Assembly: GCA_036365455.1 (NCBI GenBank)
Contig: JAWQUS010000026.1
Coordinates: 10,248,001-10,312,000, forward strand
Source of the DNA: Macrosoma leucophasiata
Lineage: Eukaryota; Arthropoda; Insecta; Lepidoptera; Hedylidae
Direction: 5' to 3'
DNA: 64,000 nucleotides
Positions 53,182 to 63,825 of this stretch are shown piece by piece; positions within the stretch are counted from its first letter, which is position 1; every line of letters begins with the position of its first letter. The translations under genes and the position numbers were made by a program. Below the pieces are notes generated by a model. The model did not search any database, had not been told where the DNA came from, and worked only from the letters and a program-made list of their open reading frames with translations.

Positions 53182-53886
53182 CAGTGGTTCTCAAACTTTT
53201 TAAATGACGGAACCCTTTTGAGAATCTAAATACTTGATGGAACCCTACAATAAAACAATTGTTTTTATTAGTGTATTTTTTATTAATCAGCATAATAAAA
53301 GTACAATGTAACAGTTACTAATTATTATTTACTTCACCACTTGGCAAGGAGAATAATAGAAAACTTTAAAAAAGAAAAAATCTAACTAGTGGGAGGTATG
53401 AAACTGTTTTTTATTTTTCATCAATTGGTTGATATTAGGTTTGATGGAAGAAAGTTGGAGTCTCATATCAGCTTCGGCGTCCAGTCTATTGCGATATTTT
53501 GTTTTCGTGGCTGCGTAGGTAGAGAATCCTGTTTCGCACAAATATGTAGTTGGGAACTGGAGAAGAATATCCAGAGCCATTTGGCCAAGCATTGCATATT
53601 CATCTTGGATTCTGCACCAAAAATCATTGAGAGGCGTCGTTTTGAACAGTGACTCCATACTTGTGTCTGATGACATTTCTAAAAGAGATTCCTATATCTC
53701 GTTTGACATGTTTTCAGGCTTTTCCAAGTTGGGTAAAAAAGGATTATGCCAACGTTCATAGCGTTTTGTGCGACCGCCGAGCGACCAGAGAGAGGTGTTT
53801 TGATTTTTTTTCTAAATTCTTGCGGAACCCCGACAGAGGTATCACGGAACCCTAGGGTTCCGCGGAACACACTTAGAGTATAGCTG
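53182..53886 (-). mobile_element. hAT deletion derivative, 705 bp, nested in family A
   Basis: The left end starts CAGTGGTTCTCAAACTTTTT; the right end, on the minus strand, starts CAGCTATACTCTAAGTGTGT and reaches GGAACCCTAGGG, an imperfect inverted match that also shares GGAACCC. The flanks TCTTAAAG (53174-53181) and TCTGAAAG (53887-53894) differ by one base, an 8 bp hAT duplication. It keeps only the transposase C-terminus, so it is non-autonomous. Confidence 0.88.
53386..53767 (-). pseudogene. hAT transposase C-terminal remnant
   Basis: From 53767 downward: NPFLPNLEKPENMSNE, an in-frame TAG, ESLLEMSSDTSMESLF, then the dimerisation region FPTTYLCETGFSTYAATKTK, ending KNKKQFHTSH and a stop near 53386. 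The N-terminal BED finger and catalytic core are deleted. The type resembles the ZBED-like hAT transposases. Confidence 0.85.
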
Positions 53887-53950
53887 TCTGAAAGTAATCA
53901 TCATCCATGTGACCTGCGTACCTGTTTTCTCCCTATATTACATTAAAAAA
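53887..53950 (+). repeat. family A piece, right of the hAT insertion
   Basis: TCTGAAAGTAATCATCATCC then TATATTACATTAAAAAATAC, continuing the A end. Confidence 0.6.
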
Positions 53951-54117
53951 TACCAGAAAATGTATATTAACATTAATAATTATCGTTCTAATGATGTGCT
54001 ACAAATGAATTTACTACTTCACATCCCATAACGCACTTGAAACACCGTAACCACATTTAGGCACTCTCACAAAATAATAACGTACAGTTTATATTGGCCG
54101 CCTAATGCGTTCAACGG

Positions 54118-54320
54118 GTATTCCAATTAAATCTGAATTCGATAAATCATTGTGAGAGCTACGCCGCGGCACCTCGGTCCCTGCGCGGCCCTAAACACCA
54201 CCCTATACGGGATGCCAGGGGACCGCTAGACAGAACCAATATTTGGGTCAGCTTGTATTAGTCGTTGTCCATGTGCTCTTGATGTTCTATAAAAATTCCT
54301 GAACGCAAGTTTAATGTAAG
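54118..54320 (+). repeat. family K unit 1
   Basis: CCAATTAAATCTGAATTCGA, TAAATCATTGTGAGAGC, GGCACCTCGGTCCCTGCGCG, ATATTTGGGTCAGCTTGTAT, GTCCATGTGC. Non-coding. Confidence 0.8.
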
Positions 54321-54410
54321 AATTTTTGTAGTTTTTGTCGGTACAATTTTATCACTGTAGCCACTAAAATTTATTAGCTGTTCTTCTTACCAAATGTATA
54401 GTTTATGTAT

Positions 54411-54605
54411 AATACAATTCAATTTGAATTCGATAAATCATTGTGAGGGCGGCGCCGCGGCACCTCTATCCCTACGCGGCCCTAAACCCCACTCTTGACA
54501 AAACGCTAGGAGACCTCCAGACAGTACTGATATTTGGGTCAGCTGTATTAGTTATCCATGTGCAATTCTCTTGATTAGCTAAAAAGATTCCTGTACATAC
54601 GCAAT
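54411..54605 (+). repeat. family K unit 2
   Basis: ATTTGAATTCGATAAATCAT, GCGCCGCGGCACCTCTATCC, ATATTTGGGTCAGCTGTATT, ATCCATGTGC; 293 bp after unit 1. The 54606-54971 gap holds nothing else recognised. Confidence 0.8.
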
Positions 54606-54971
54606 TTTGATGAGATCATGTAGTTTATGGATAGTAAAATCGAGCTTAAAAATAATTTTATAGGAACCTTAAAGACCTTAGTAAAAGCAATACTAATTTT
54701 CAACAATGATTATAAAATTTATTTAATTATTTGATCTTATAATTAATGATGTAGGGGAACGAGGGGCTAGTTGTAACAGGGGTAAGTAGTAACAGTGATT
54801 TTTCACTAGAAATTTAAACTTTATCAACGTATTTTTTTGATTCAATATGGTCGTTATAACTCATAATGGTTGCTTTTGGACAAACACCACGTGATTTGGC
54901 ACAAACACCACCTGTTTCACCTTAAATGATGCCTACTATATTTTAAGCACTAACAATAATTATAAGTACTA

Positions 54972-55235
54972 CTAGCTGACCCGGCAAACTTCGTATTGCC
55001 TCACAATGAAATAATGTGTCAAAGGTTTGATATATACGGACTGTTTGTACTGGAAAATGAATTAGTGGTTTTTACTATTTCCCTTCAATTTCTTCATATT
55101 CTCTTACCTTTTGAAACCTTCCGTGGACTTCCAAAAATCATTCAAAACCAAAATTAGCCAAATTGGTCCAGCCGTTCTCGAGTTTTAGCGAAACTAATGA
55201 ACAGCAATTGATTTTTATTTACATATATATAGAGA
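54972..55235 (-). mobile_element. Helitron-like element (family H)
   Basis: Collinear with 33692-33948. The minus strand starts TCTCTATATATATG and ends TACGAAGTTTGCCGGGTCAGCTAG. Confidence 0.65.
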
Positions 55236-55329
55236 CAGAAGATTAGTCACATAAAACATTAATGTATGAAATACTGTAATGACACTCCTCTTACAAAATA
55301 ATCATGACATGTACATTTATTTTATTTAT

Positions 55330-55530
55330 ACCCCAATTAAGTTTGAATTCGAGATAAATCATTGGAAATGCGGCTCCGCGACACCTCGGGGTCCCTGTGC
55401 GGCCCTGAATCCCCATCCGTAGGGAACACTAGACAGTTCTGAAATTTGGGTCAACCTGTATTAGTTATCCATGTGCCATTCACTTGATGGTCAATAAAGA
55501 TTCCATCCTGTACGTAAGTTTAATATGCGG
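55330..55530 (+). repeat. family K unit 3
   Basis: CCCAATTAAGTTTGAATTCG, GCGACACCTCGGGGTCCCTG, GAAATTTGGGTCAACCTGTA, ATCCATGTGC. Confidence 0.8.
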
Positions 55531-55674
55531 ATCCAATTTTGTACGATGTTGATATTCTTCTATTTGTGGCTTTGCTTGGATTACGAAATAGTGTTTAAGA
55601 AAACAATTTTATAACCTTTGTCCTTAGCGATACAGCATATAGCTACCTACAAACAATATTTCAATATTTTATAT

Positions 55675-55832
55675 ATGCTTCGGTAGCTTAGTGGTGCTGG
55701 ACTGGTTATCCTGAGGTCGCAGGTTCGATTCCTGCCCGAAGTCAAATTTTTCTTTCGGTTTTTTTTCTTTTTTTTTCTTTAATTTCTAAAGTTTACTCGC
55801 TTGTGTTATCTCGAAAAATAAATAGTACAAAC
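55675..55832 (+). mobile_element. SINE family E copy
   Basis: GCTTCGGTAGCTTAGTGGTG, B-box GGTTCGATTCC, CCCGAAGTC, TTTC-rich tract, then ACTCGCTTGTGTTATCTCGA and AAAATAAATAGTAC. The most complete short copy (~155 bp). Confidence 0.8.
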
Positions 55833-55867
55833 AGTATTTTTATAGCTTTTTTTAGTAATGTAATGTA

Positions 55868-56006
55868 AATGTGTGTAATTTTGTGAACCAGAGATAAAGG
55901 ATTTTAAATCGTTCTCTCGGATAGCCCCGACCCGGGAATCGATCCATGACCTCTAGCGTAGTACCTAGTAGTGGCCTACTACGACTAGGCTACTAAGGCA
56001 GTTAAA
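55868..56006 (-). mobile_element. SINE family F head and start of body
   Basis: Complement of the F head (ACTGCCTTAGTAGCCTAGTC), a CCCGGG T-arm and AGAGATAAAGGATTT in inverted order. Confidence 0.7.
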
Positions 56007-56031
56007 AAAAATAGTCATGTACAGCTTAAAT

Positions 56032-56230
56032 ATATCCCAATTAAATCTGTATTTGATGAATCATTGGAAATGCGGTTCTGCAACACCTCGGGATCCCTGC
56101 GCGGTCCTAAATCCCCACCCGTGGAGAACCCTAGACGGTTCTGAAATTTTGGTCACCCTTTATTAGTTATCCATATGAATGTGCAATTCGTTTGATGGTC
56201 CATAAGATGTGCGCAACTTCAACAAAAGGC
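56032..56230 (+). repeat. family K unit 4
   Basis: CCCAATTAAATCTGTATTTG, GCAACACCTCGGGATCCCTG, GAAATTTTGGTCACCCTTTA, ATCCATATG. Confidence 0.8.
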
Positions 56231-57556
56231 TCCACTTTTGATGTCGACAGTGTATTAATTTGTTTGTTGTTTTGTCTCAATGTTTACGAAGTAGTGTTAA
56301 AATAGATCATTTCACGTTATCACTGTGTAACCTACCCTACCCTTTAAAGAGACAGAGGTGTATCTTTGCATGCACTTTTTATTGTCCCTGTTTTAATATT
56401 CTGTGGCAAACAAGCATTAAGTTCCCTTTTCGCAGTAACTGAATACTGCTCCACATAGACTTCATAAAAACTATGGGTCTTACATGAAAAACATTGTTAA
56501 TTCTGAAGGCCGAGGTTTTATTATGAATTAATAGTTTTATTCTGAAGGCCGAGGGCTTATTTTTCAATCTGATATGAATTTCTATTAGATACCCATTACA
56601 AAGAGTAGGTTACTAGTAAACTATATGTGATTCAAAAATAAATAAAAAAGATCGGACTCTACATTAAGGAATCCAAAGGTCCGTCTGCGTAGCAGTATTA
56701 CAAATATTTTTTTTTCTCTTTCTAGCAATTTTTCTTACACGGTTGCAGAATCACAGAATCACACACTTTTGTGTGAAGTACCTTATTACAAACAGAAAAT
56801 CAATGCAGTTATCATTCACGTGTCAAACAAATTAACTGATACGTTCAAACTTCCGTGCACCTCGGTCCACGTAACTGGCTCGCTCGTTAAGCTCCTCGGA
56901 CGTAACTTCTAATAACTAATGCAACCAAGTTTTAGTGGGTGCGCATGCGTTAATTTATGTCAAGAGTTTATTTTAGTACCGTCCGAAAGCATTTCGCCGC
57001 GATAAACATGAATGCTCGCTGATGATGCGTTTGCGACTTTGATGATACTAAATAGTGTTTGCAACTCAGGGTTGCTAGACTTCAGGCGCGGTCTTAAACT
57101 AAGATTAGGGAGGGAGAGTCCTGGCTTACTTGTGATTTTCATACTTTTTTGTGTGTTTCATTTGTTTGGTAGAGATCCTGGCTCGAATCTCACCAGGAGT
57201 GCTTCTAAGCATTACCGGGTCCAAGGAGAAATTAATTCACACTCCTATCTCCTAAATTTATCCCAGTTCAGCTCAACTGCAACAAATCTTACGATGTGAT
57301 AATCTTGATAAAGGATATAAGGGGAGTGTTTGACCCAATTGAGAACATCAGCTGGGTCAAGCACTGCCCTAATTTCGATTAATTCGCGAGGAATCTATTG
57401 CCCAAGGATCATGACGATTGTTTGTTACATACCTGCACAAAAAAATCATTTGCCACACTATCCTTGTCTTATCAAACAATATAAATGATTTTTTTAATTA
57501 TTTATTTGTATACACAGAAGGAATGGAACATAGGTGTGGTTAGGTGCGGTTTGTTA
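56231..57556. other. unannotated 1.3 kb stretch
   Basis: TTCTGAAGGCCGAGG occurs twice (~56501 and ~56541), a ~40 bp tandem duplication. Frames at 57012-57299 lack domains. No gene called. Confidence 0.35.
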
Positions 57557-57803
57557 TTACTGGTGGTAGAGCTACAGTGACGGAGCTCGCGGGCGTGGAC
57601 ACCACCGCATTACCTTATATTGGTACTGGCCGCTAAATGGTAGTGTTTAGCACTATCGTGTTCCGGTCAGGTGGTAATGTACGGCCCTGTAATTTCCGGC
57701 ACAGAGCCATAACACCTTAGGCCTCAGGAGTGGTAACGCATTTGCATTTTGACCTTGGTCTTGCATGGCATGCTTGTTTGCCACTTCCATTATATAAAAA
57801 AAG
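57557..57803 (+). mobile_element. family A retroposon with small 3' deletion
   Basis: TACTGGTGGTAGAGCTACAG to CCACTTCCATTATATAAAAA. It skips from CTTGGTCTT to GCATGGCATGCTTG, losing ~50 bp. Confidence 0.87.
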
Positions 57804-57860
57804 TTACTTTGGATTTTATTATAATCAATTATTTTTGGATGGTCATTTTTGGATATATCT

Positions 57861-58037
57861 CCTTTGACCTGTAAATCCTTTGATTGCTGAGGATATGGTT
57901 TCGTAAATTTGTTGTGTCAACACACTCAAAGTAGAGTCCCTATCAATAACGATACATCTGCTTTGAACTGCAAATACTTTGATAGCTGAGGATATGGTTT
58001 CGTAAATTGTTGTGTCAACACACTCAAAGTAGAGTCC
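57861..58037 (+). repeat. ~100-bp tandem duplication
   Basis: GCTGAGGATATGGTTTCGTA and GTTGTGTCAACACACTCAAA, then GTAGAGTCC, occur at 57886-57939 and 57991-58037. They contain the palindrome GTTGTGTCAACACA. Confidence 0.85.
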
Positions 58038-58175
58038 ATTGGAACAGAAATATTGTCACGAATTGGCTCACGCTCACGCATCAATGGATTAGCGAGTTAA
58101 TTCGACTCGACAAATTTATAGTAATACTACCAGAGATTGAATTTTCAGATTTTGCTCTACCACTAGTAGAGCTCC

Positions 58176-59290
58176 AACATTAAAAAATAATTCTTTGCAG
58201 TAGGTACATTTGATTTCTCATGTGTTTTTTACTGTACCTAATCGTTTAGAAGATATTTTCAATATATTTATCATTAACACCTTGTCTATAGAGTAGTGAG
58301 TGTTTCACATCTGCATCCCATTAAAAAAAAGTTTGGGTGGTTTATCAATTTTATTAATGAACGCCTCCGTATAAAGATTTTAGATTATTAAAACAAATAA
58401 GAACGTTCCCACTTCACACACACGTTCATCACTAAACGATGTTTACGATGCAGCTCAATAAGCCGAAAAAAACTTCCCGGCTCTTTTCACGGAACTCGCC
58501 GCAAAAACCTCACAGAACTGATACATTCATCAAACGAAACCCGCTTCTTAATCCGACCAAAATATAGAGAGCCACAACGCGTCTTCCTAAATGGAAATAC
58601 GCGGCGAGGATACCTGCAGCCGGTACTCGACCTTACAGGACCGCAATAAGGTCGCCCCCCGACGACTTCGGGGCGCCTAATGTTCACGCGAACACAAAAC
58701 GTGTCAACCGCATTAAAGCGAGCAATGCTTTAACAACTTCAGCACAATCACGATACGGTGCACATTCAGTTTGTCGTCATAATATCAACAAATTTCGATC
58801 GGTCCAAGACCGTGAGAGAATACCGCGAGGCCGACCGATTTATTGCCCTGATATTTTGCGCTAAGGTGAATTTTTGTTTGCCCCACCGAGGGGACAGGGG
58901 ACAATAAAATTATGGTCGGATGTTTGGAGATGGGCCGGCTCATTTCGAGGAGTGATACCTTCGCCTTTGTTGATACAATATTCAAACGCGACGGGTTAAC
59001 GGATAGAGTGGTGTTACTTACGAAAATAAAACACGTTCTCACGAAATGTACGGTGTTTTTCCATTTTCAGCAAGATCAAACGGCGAGGCTGTGAATTAAG
59101 GCAGGTTTACGCGGAAAATCACTTTCGCCGGCAGAATTGATCCAATGTGAGCGTAATTGGTATGATTAATCTTAACAATGGTAGAGAGCAACAAAGCGTT
59201 GCTGACGCTGCAACACCGGCTCCGGCATGGGATTATTCGGAACGTTTACAACATAATAGAGAGAGCATTAGTCCGATCCACTTTTGACAT
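58176..59290. other. repeat-poor, CpG-richer stretch
   Basis: None of the window's repeat families is recognised here, and 58440-58700 and 58880-59100 have more CpG than average. Small frames have no domain. A 23-base family A head scrap sits at 58152-58176, just before. Confidence 0.35.
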
Positions 59291-59570
59291 CATTATCTGT
59301 GTAGTCGCCTCACGATAACCTGCGAGTTGCGACTGCGAACGGCGCGGCGTTCGTCGCACTCGCCCCTCAGTCGTGCAGTGGCTCGCGCGTCGGCATAACG
59401 TACTCGCGCACTCTGCCTCTCTCTTTTGGCGGGCACACTGCAAACGTGATGTGAATCGGTATGCGTGACTAGTACGTAGCACGGAGACGTCGCAGTGAAA
59501 TCCGCGGCCCCCCCACTTGGATTGCAGTGCTGGATCGGTTCATGGTGATAGCTCAGTGCCACTCGCAAGA
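59291..59570. promoter_or_regulatory. candidate CpG-rich promoter or 5' exon region
   Basis: A distinctly CpG-rich block (GCGAACGGCGCGGCGTTCG, GGCTCGCGCGTCGGCATAAC) in an AT-rich window with no repeat match. CCCCTCAGTCGTGC near 59366 contains TCAGT, the arthropod initiator consensus. No TATA box at the right distance and no clear DPE. Two overlapping minus frames (78 and 91 codons) are Arg-rich with no domain. Prediction only. Confidence 0.25.
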
Positions 59571-61033
59571 ACGCCGATTGATGCGTTCACTATGTTGACT
59601 CATGCATGACGCCGATCGCTGGAACTGGCAATCGTCGAATTAGATGGTTGACTTTGATTAAATTATTCCCAGAATCTACCGTTAAGTTCACTCGGTTATT
59701 ATATTTTCAGCGAACTTGATCGATTTTATTTGTTGCGAGTTTCGGCGTAGTAGTACAAACAAATAGCACGACAGACCCCATAGTGATTGAGGAAAAACCG
59801 GGCTAAAATCTTTTCTCGGTAATTCCCCAATCGGTGCGAGATATAGCGTTATTATTCTCTTTATATGTACAAAGAACATAGTTTATGTTGTGCACCGCCG
59901 GGTGGCGCTGATGTTAGATCTACATATTGTTCATTAGAATCGTTATCGGTACTCAAGAAATGTGTTCTCGAGGACTTTTGAAATTAATTAAAGATAACTG
60001 GAGTTTCAATGTCGACAGTATCTGTTCGGCACGAGCGTAAACAATATTTACGCGCTTTATCCTTTCTGAATAAGGAAACAGGATAAGACGTTGTTTAACA
60101 ATGGAAGATGATGATGAAATGATTATAATTGGAAAAGATACTATGTTATATTTAATGATTATGCAATTTTGCATCTAGTTAAAGAAAACTGTAGGAAGTA
60201 TAAAATTTATTTACATAATATATGTATAGTTTGTTGTGATCATTATTTTTTCATATTAGGTCTTAACACAGATATCGGTATTACCTAACTATGAGCAAGG
60301 CCACGACTAGTTTTTTATATGAACATTATTGTATATTGAACATCGGCGGTTGTTTACTATTTTCTTAAATATATATCTCTACAATTTTCACGAGATAATT
60401 GAAGATTTTCAGAATTTACTACTACATGTAATTTCTTATGTATAATGGACTATAATTATCTAGTATTTTGTTTGAATATTGCCGTAAGTAATTAGAAGTT
60501 ATTGCGTGTTTTTGGAGGGAATTTTCTGCAACGTTAATGTGGGACATAGATAAGTGATTTATCGGTCGTGGGCTTATCCAGAAGTTGCTAACGTTGGTGG
60601 CAAGTGTGGCAACGCCTACTCGCCGACGACGTAGCGATAAAGTTTAAAAAAATAACAAAATGGCAGCACTTCCTTTCAGTACCTAATGTTTTAGTATAAA
60701 ACTCGATGATATTAGTATTGTGGTTTATAATGTAACTTATTCATGGTAGGTAGGTAAAATTTGCTCATTGTTGGTCAAAAGGTTTTACCTAGTTTTGTTT
60801 TGTGTCACGATCTGTCTCATGACGTTCTGTAACACGTAAAAGGGATCTCTCTGCTTGCTTGTTGTCTCTTTCTGAGTCTTTCCACATTTCAAATAATAAC
60901 ATGCCGTCATTGGTTTTTACCATTTGCGTATCTTTTTTAGATATCCATGCTATGCCATACTATCATGCGTCGTGTGTTTTTAAGGAGACTAAAGCTTTAT
61001 ACGAATGTTGAAAACAGGAATATGTAGGTAGAA
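59571..61033. other. unannotated 1.5 kb stretch
   Basis: Repeat-poor by eye and AT-rich after 59900. No gene recognised. Confidence 0.35.
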
Positions 61034-61335
61034 TATGTTATACGAGTGATAGAGCTCCAGTGGCGAAACTTGAGGGCGTAGGCCCCATCGCATTGTTCAA
61101 TCTACTTGCTACTAAATGTTAGAGTTCAGCACTGTCGTGTTCCGGTCAGGTGGTAAGATATGGGCGATATAGCCCTGTAGTTCCTGGCACCGAGCCATAA
61201 CAGCTTAGACCTCAGGATGGTACTCGCATTTTTATGTCGTATTTTATGAAGGTAGATGATTATAGGCTACATTATCCAATTCCATTATCAGAAGTGTGAA
61301 CTGTAGGCTTGTTTGCCTCTTTCATGAAATTAAAA
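61034..61335 (+). mobile_element. family A retroposon, diverged
   Basis: ATACGAGTGATAGAGCTCCA to GCCTCTTTCATGAAATTAAA. The 3' part (TTTATGTCGTATTTTATGAA) resembles the copy at 39225, suggesting an A subfamily. Confidence 0.78.
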
Positions 61336-62272
61336 ATCCTTATAAAGGTTACATGCATTCATTTTTGTATATTTTTTCAAGAATTGGTTTTGGTACTTTT
61401 TCAATTGTTGAATAAACCTGACTCTACCTTTAGTTGACGTCACTGTCCGGTTGACAATCAAGTGTTTAAAGTTCTTTCGGCCAGACTTTTAATTCGGCCA
61501 TTCTGTTTAAAGCTTAGACCCGTATTATCTGGTACAGAAGCAAAAGATCTTGACCCTCAGGAGAGAACATATTTAATTTTGAATTCGGACCTCTGTATGT
61601 AGAGCTGCCGTCTAATAGCTTTGAGAATGGTTAACATAGAACAAGGGTTCAAAGCCGTAATCTAAACTCTTGTTCACACATTATAAAAAAGATACTCTTG
61701 AGCTGTATTCTCATCAAAATCCATAAAAACATTGTAATATTCACTCACCGTTATGTCACAAGAGAGTAATGAAAAAAAAAGATCGGTTCGGTCTCCGTTT
61801 AAAGTGGGTTAACTATACGAAATGTGGGACAAGTTTGCGGATAGAAAAAGTTTCCTCGTAGAAAAAAAACCCGATTTGTACCAACCTTGAGATGTGTAAT
61901 TACATTATTATTAGCGTCTGTGTGTTAATTGTTAGGAACGTGGTTATTTCCAATATTTTGCACGTTTCATACAATCGATAGATAGATTTATATAATAATT
62001 CTTATGATAAATATTTTCTATTTTTAATTTTATGTTCACACTAAATTTCTTAATATTTTATCTCTATATAAGTTATCAAACTACACACAAAAAATAACAA
62101 TAGGACAAGACTGTTTGGTTCAAAACAATGAAAAAAAAAAACAAACATGTACCAACATAATGCCGCCATGATAATTTAACAAAGAGTAGGTAAGGCAGAG
62201 ATACACCTTTGTCTCGTCAGATATGTTTAGTTGAGTGCTGCACTAAGTGCGGCACTTATTGACATCTATCAG
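61336..62272. other. unannotated stretch
   Basis: Nothing recognised. Confidence 0.3.
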
Positions 62273-62527
62273 GCATGCAGTTCACATTGATGATAAGTGA
62301 ATACTGTTGCTTATAGACATTACACAAAACCGATGGACACAATGTAGATGCGTTGCTCTCCTGGGGCATAAGTTGTTTCACGTCTATGATAGTTATTGCG
62401 AGGCCATGCTTTACCATCTAACCGGAATACAATAGTGCTGAATACTACCATTTGGCGGTAAATATGTTTGGTAATGCGGTGGTGCGTAGATTTAAGTCTC
62501 ACGATACTGGAACTCTACCATGAGTAT
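62273..62527 (-). mobile_element. family A retroposon
   Basis: GGCATGCAGTTCACATTGAT to GGAACTCTACCATGAGTA, in minus orientation, with the poly-A end missing. Confidence 0.8.
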
Positions 62528-62547
62528 CTTTTGCGTTCATAAACCCA

Positions 62548-62704
62548 CTAGGTGTGCCCACGACTTCGTCCGCGTAGCGTGATGTTATAGCCTTCCTCGA
62601 TAAATTGACTATCTTACACTAAAAGAATTTTCAGATCCAGTAGTTCCTGATTAGCGCGTTCAAACAAACAAACAAACTCTTCAGCTTTATAATATTAGTA
62701 TAGA
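62548..62704 (-). mobile_element. Helitron-like element of moth/butterfly type
   Basis: The minus strand opens TCTATACTAATATTATAAAG, then GCTGAAGAGTTTGTTTGTTT and AACGCGCTAATCAGGA, and ends GTGGGCACACCTAG before T. The start, order and CTAG end match short non-autonomous Helitrons I know from Lepidoptera. Confidence 0.75.
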
Positions 62705-63407
62705 AGTAGTGATCTCCCTGCGATTAAACCTCCGAGTCTAATATAAGTGTAGTATCTATCCCACTAAAAACATTCTGTAAAAAAATTCATAGTCTTGATA
62801 GCTGGTTGTTTATCTCTTGAAAAGTAATAAAATCTGTAGACAAAGTTGTGCCAAGTATAAAGTTCCTTACTGCAATTTCATTATTATTATATTTAATGTT
62901 ATATGACTGGCCGTTGAACATTTTCTTCACGTTAGTAGGTTTTAAAATTTTGGATATTGAGTGTGTGCTTATAGCTTACTAGATGACATAAATTTCAGCG
63001 TTCTAGTCCCATCACAGGGGCCTGAAAATGCAGCGAAATGGTTCCAGAAAAGGATGGTACGGCAGTATTGCTTCGCGCTTGACTTGGCGGGGGCACGCCC
63101 GTGCCCCCATATTACCTGCCAATAAGCCACAGAGTCAAAAATAATTGCGCCATCACAAATTGTTACAAATTTCATATATTTGGTACACGGGCTACCTTTA
63201 TCATTAACCCGATATCACAAGGTCACTTTTTGTTAAAACCCCTCGTGTAAATGAACCGGCAACTATCAATCAATCACTTGCCAAAACACGGGTAATGACT
63301 TCTTGTAAGTCGCAAGAAAAACAGCTTTTACGCACATCATTTAAATAAGGTAAAATGTGCAAAGAACGTCATAGATCAGTTCTGGAAAATTTGGAAATGT
63401 ATTTAAC
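62705..63407. other. unannotated stretch
   Basis: GGGGGCACGCCCGTGCCCCC near 63090 is a perfect 10-bp palindrome. No gene seen. Confidence 0.35.
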
Positions 63408-63672
63408 TGACTCAGTAGTCTAGTGGGCCGCTATTGCTTGGTCCTGAGTTCGATATCCGGGTAGGGGGCTATCAGAGATAAAAGTGTATTTATTATCCTA
63501 GAAATTTTCAAGTAACACCCTCGAGTGTTTGGTTATATGTCCAGCGATGTCAGTAGGTTCGCCACCTTTGACATGGGACAAAACGTGATCCGGCGTATCG
63601 TAGGTGTTTGCATGTATGCTTGATTGCATGCATTTACATCTCTCTACCCATTCGGGGAATACACATTTGAAG
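63408..63672 (+). mobile_element. SINE family F, diverged near-complete copy
   Basis: GACTCAGTAGTCTAGTGGGC, GAGTTCGATATCCGGGTAGG, AGTAGGTTCGCCACCTTTGA, CGGCGTATCGTAGGTGTTTG and a decayed end. Confidence 0.75.
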
Positions 63673-63694
63673 TAATTTTTTTATTAACTGTGGT

Positions 63695-63825
63695 GTACCT
63701 TGAGCAAAGAGCAGGATGAATATATATGTATAGACGTAATAAGCCGGGAGGTGTGTAAAGGTCGAGAAATCTGGCGATCTACGTTTTCTACTTACCCCGT
63801 GAATAACTTGGCGTGATGATACAAA
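63695..63825 (+). pseudogene. LINE family D C-terminus, decayed
   Basis: GTAATAAGCCGGGAGGTGTG, GAGAAATCTGGCGATCTACG, CTTACCCCGTGAATAACTTG match the family end. The remaining 175 bases of the window hold nothing recognised. Confidence 0.55.
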
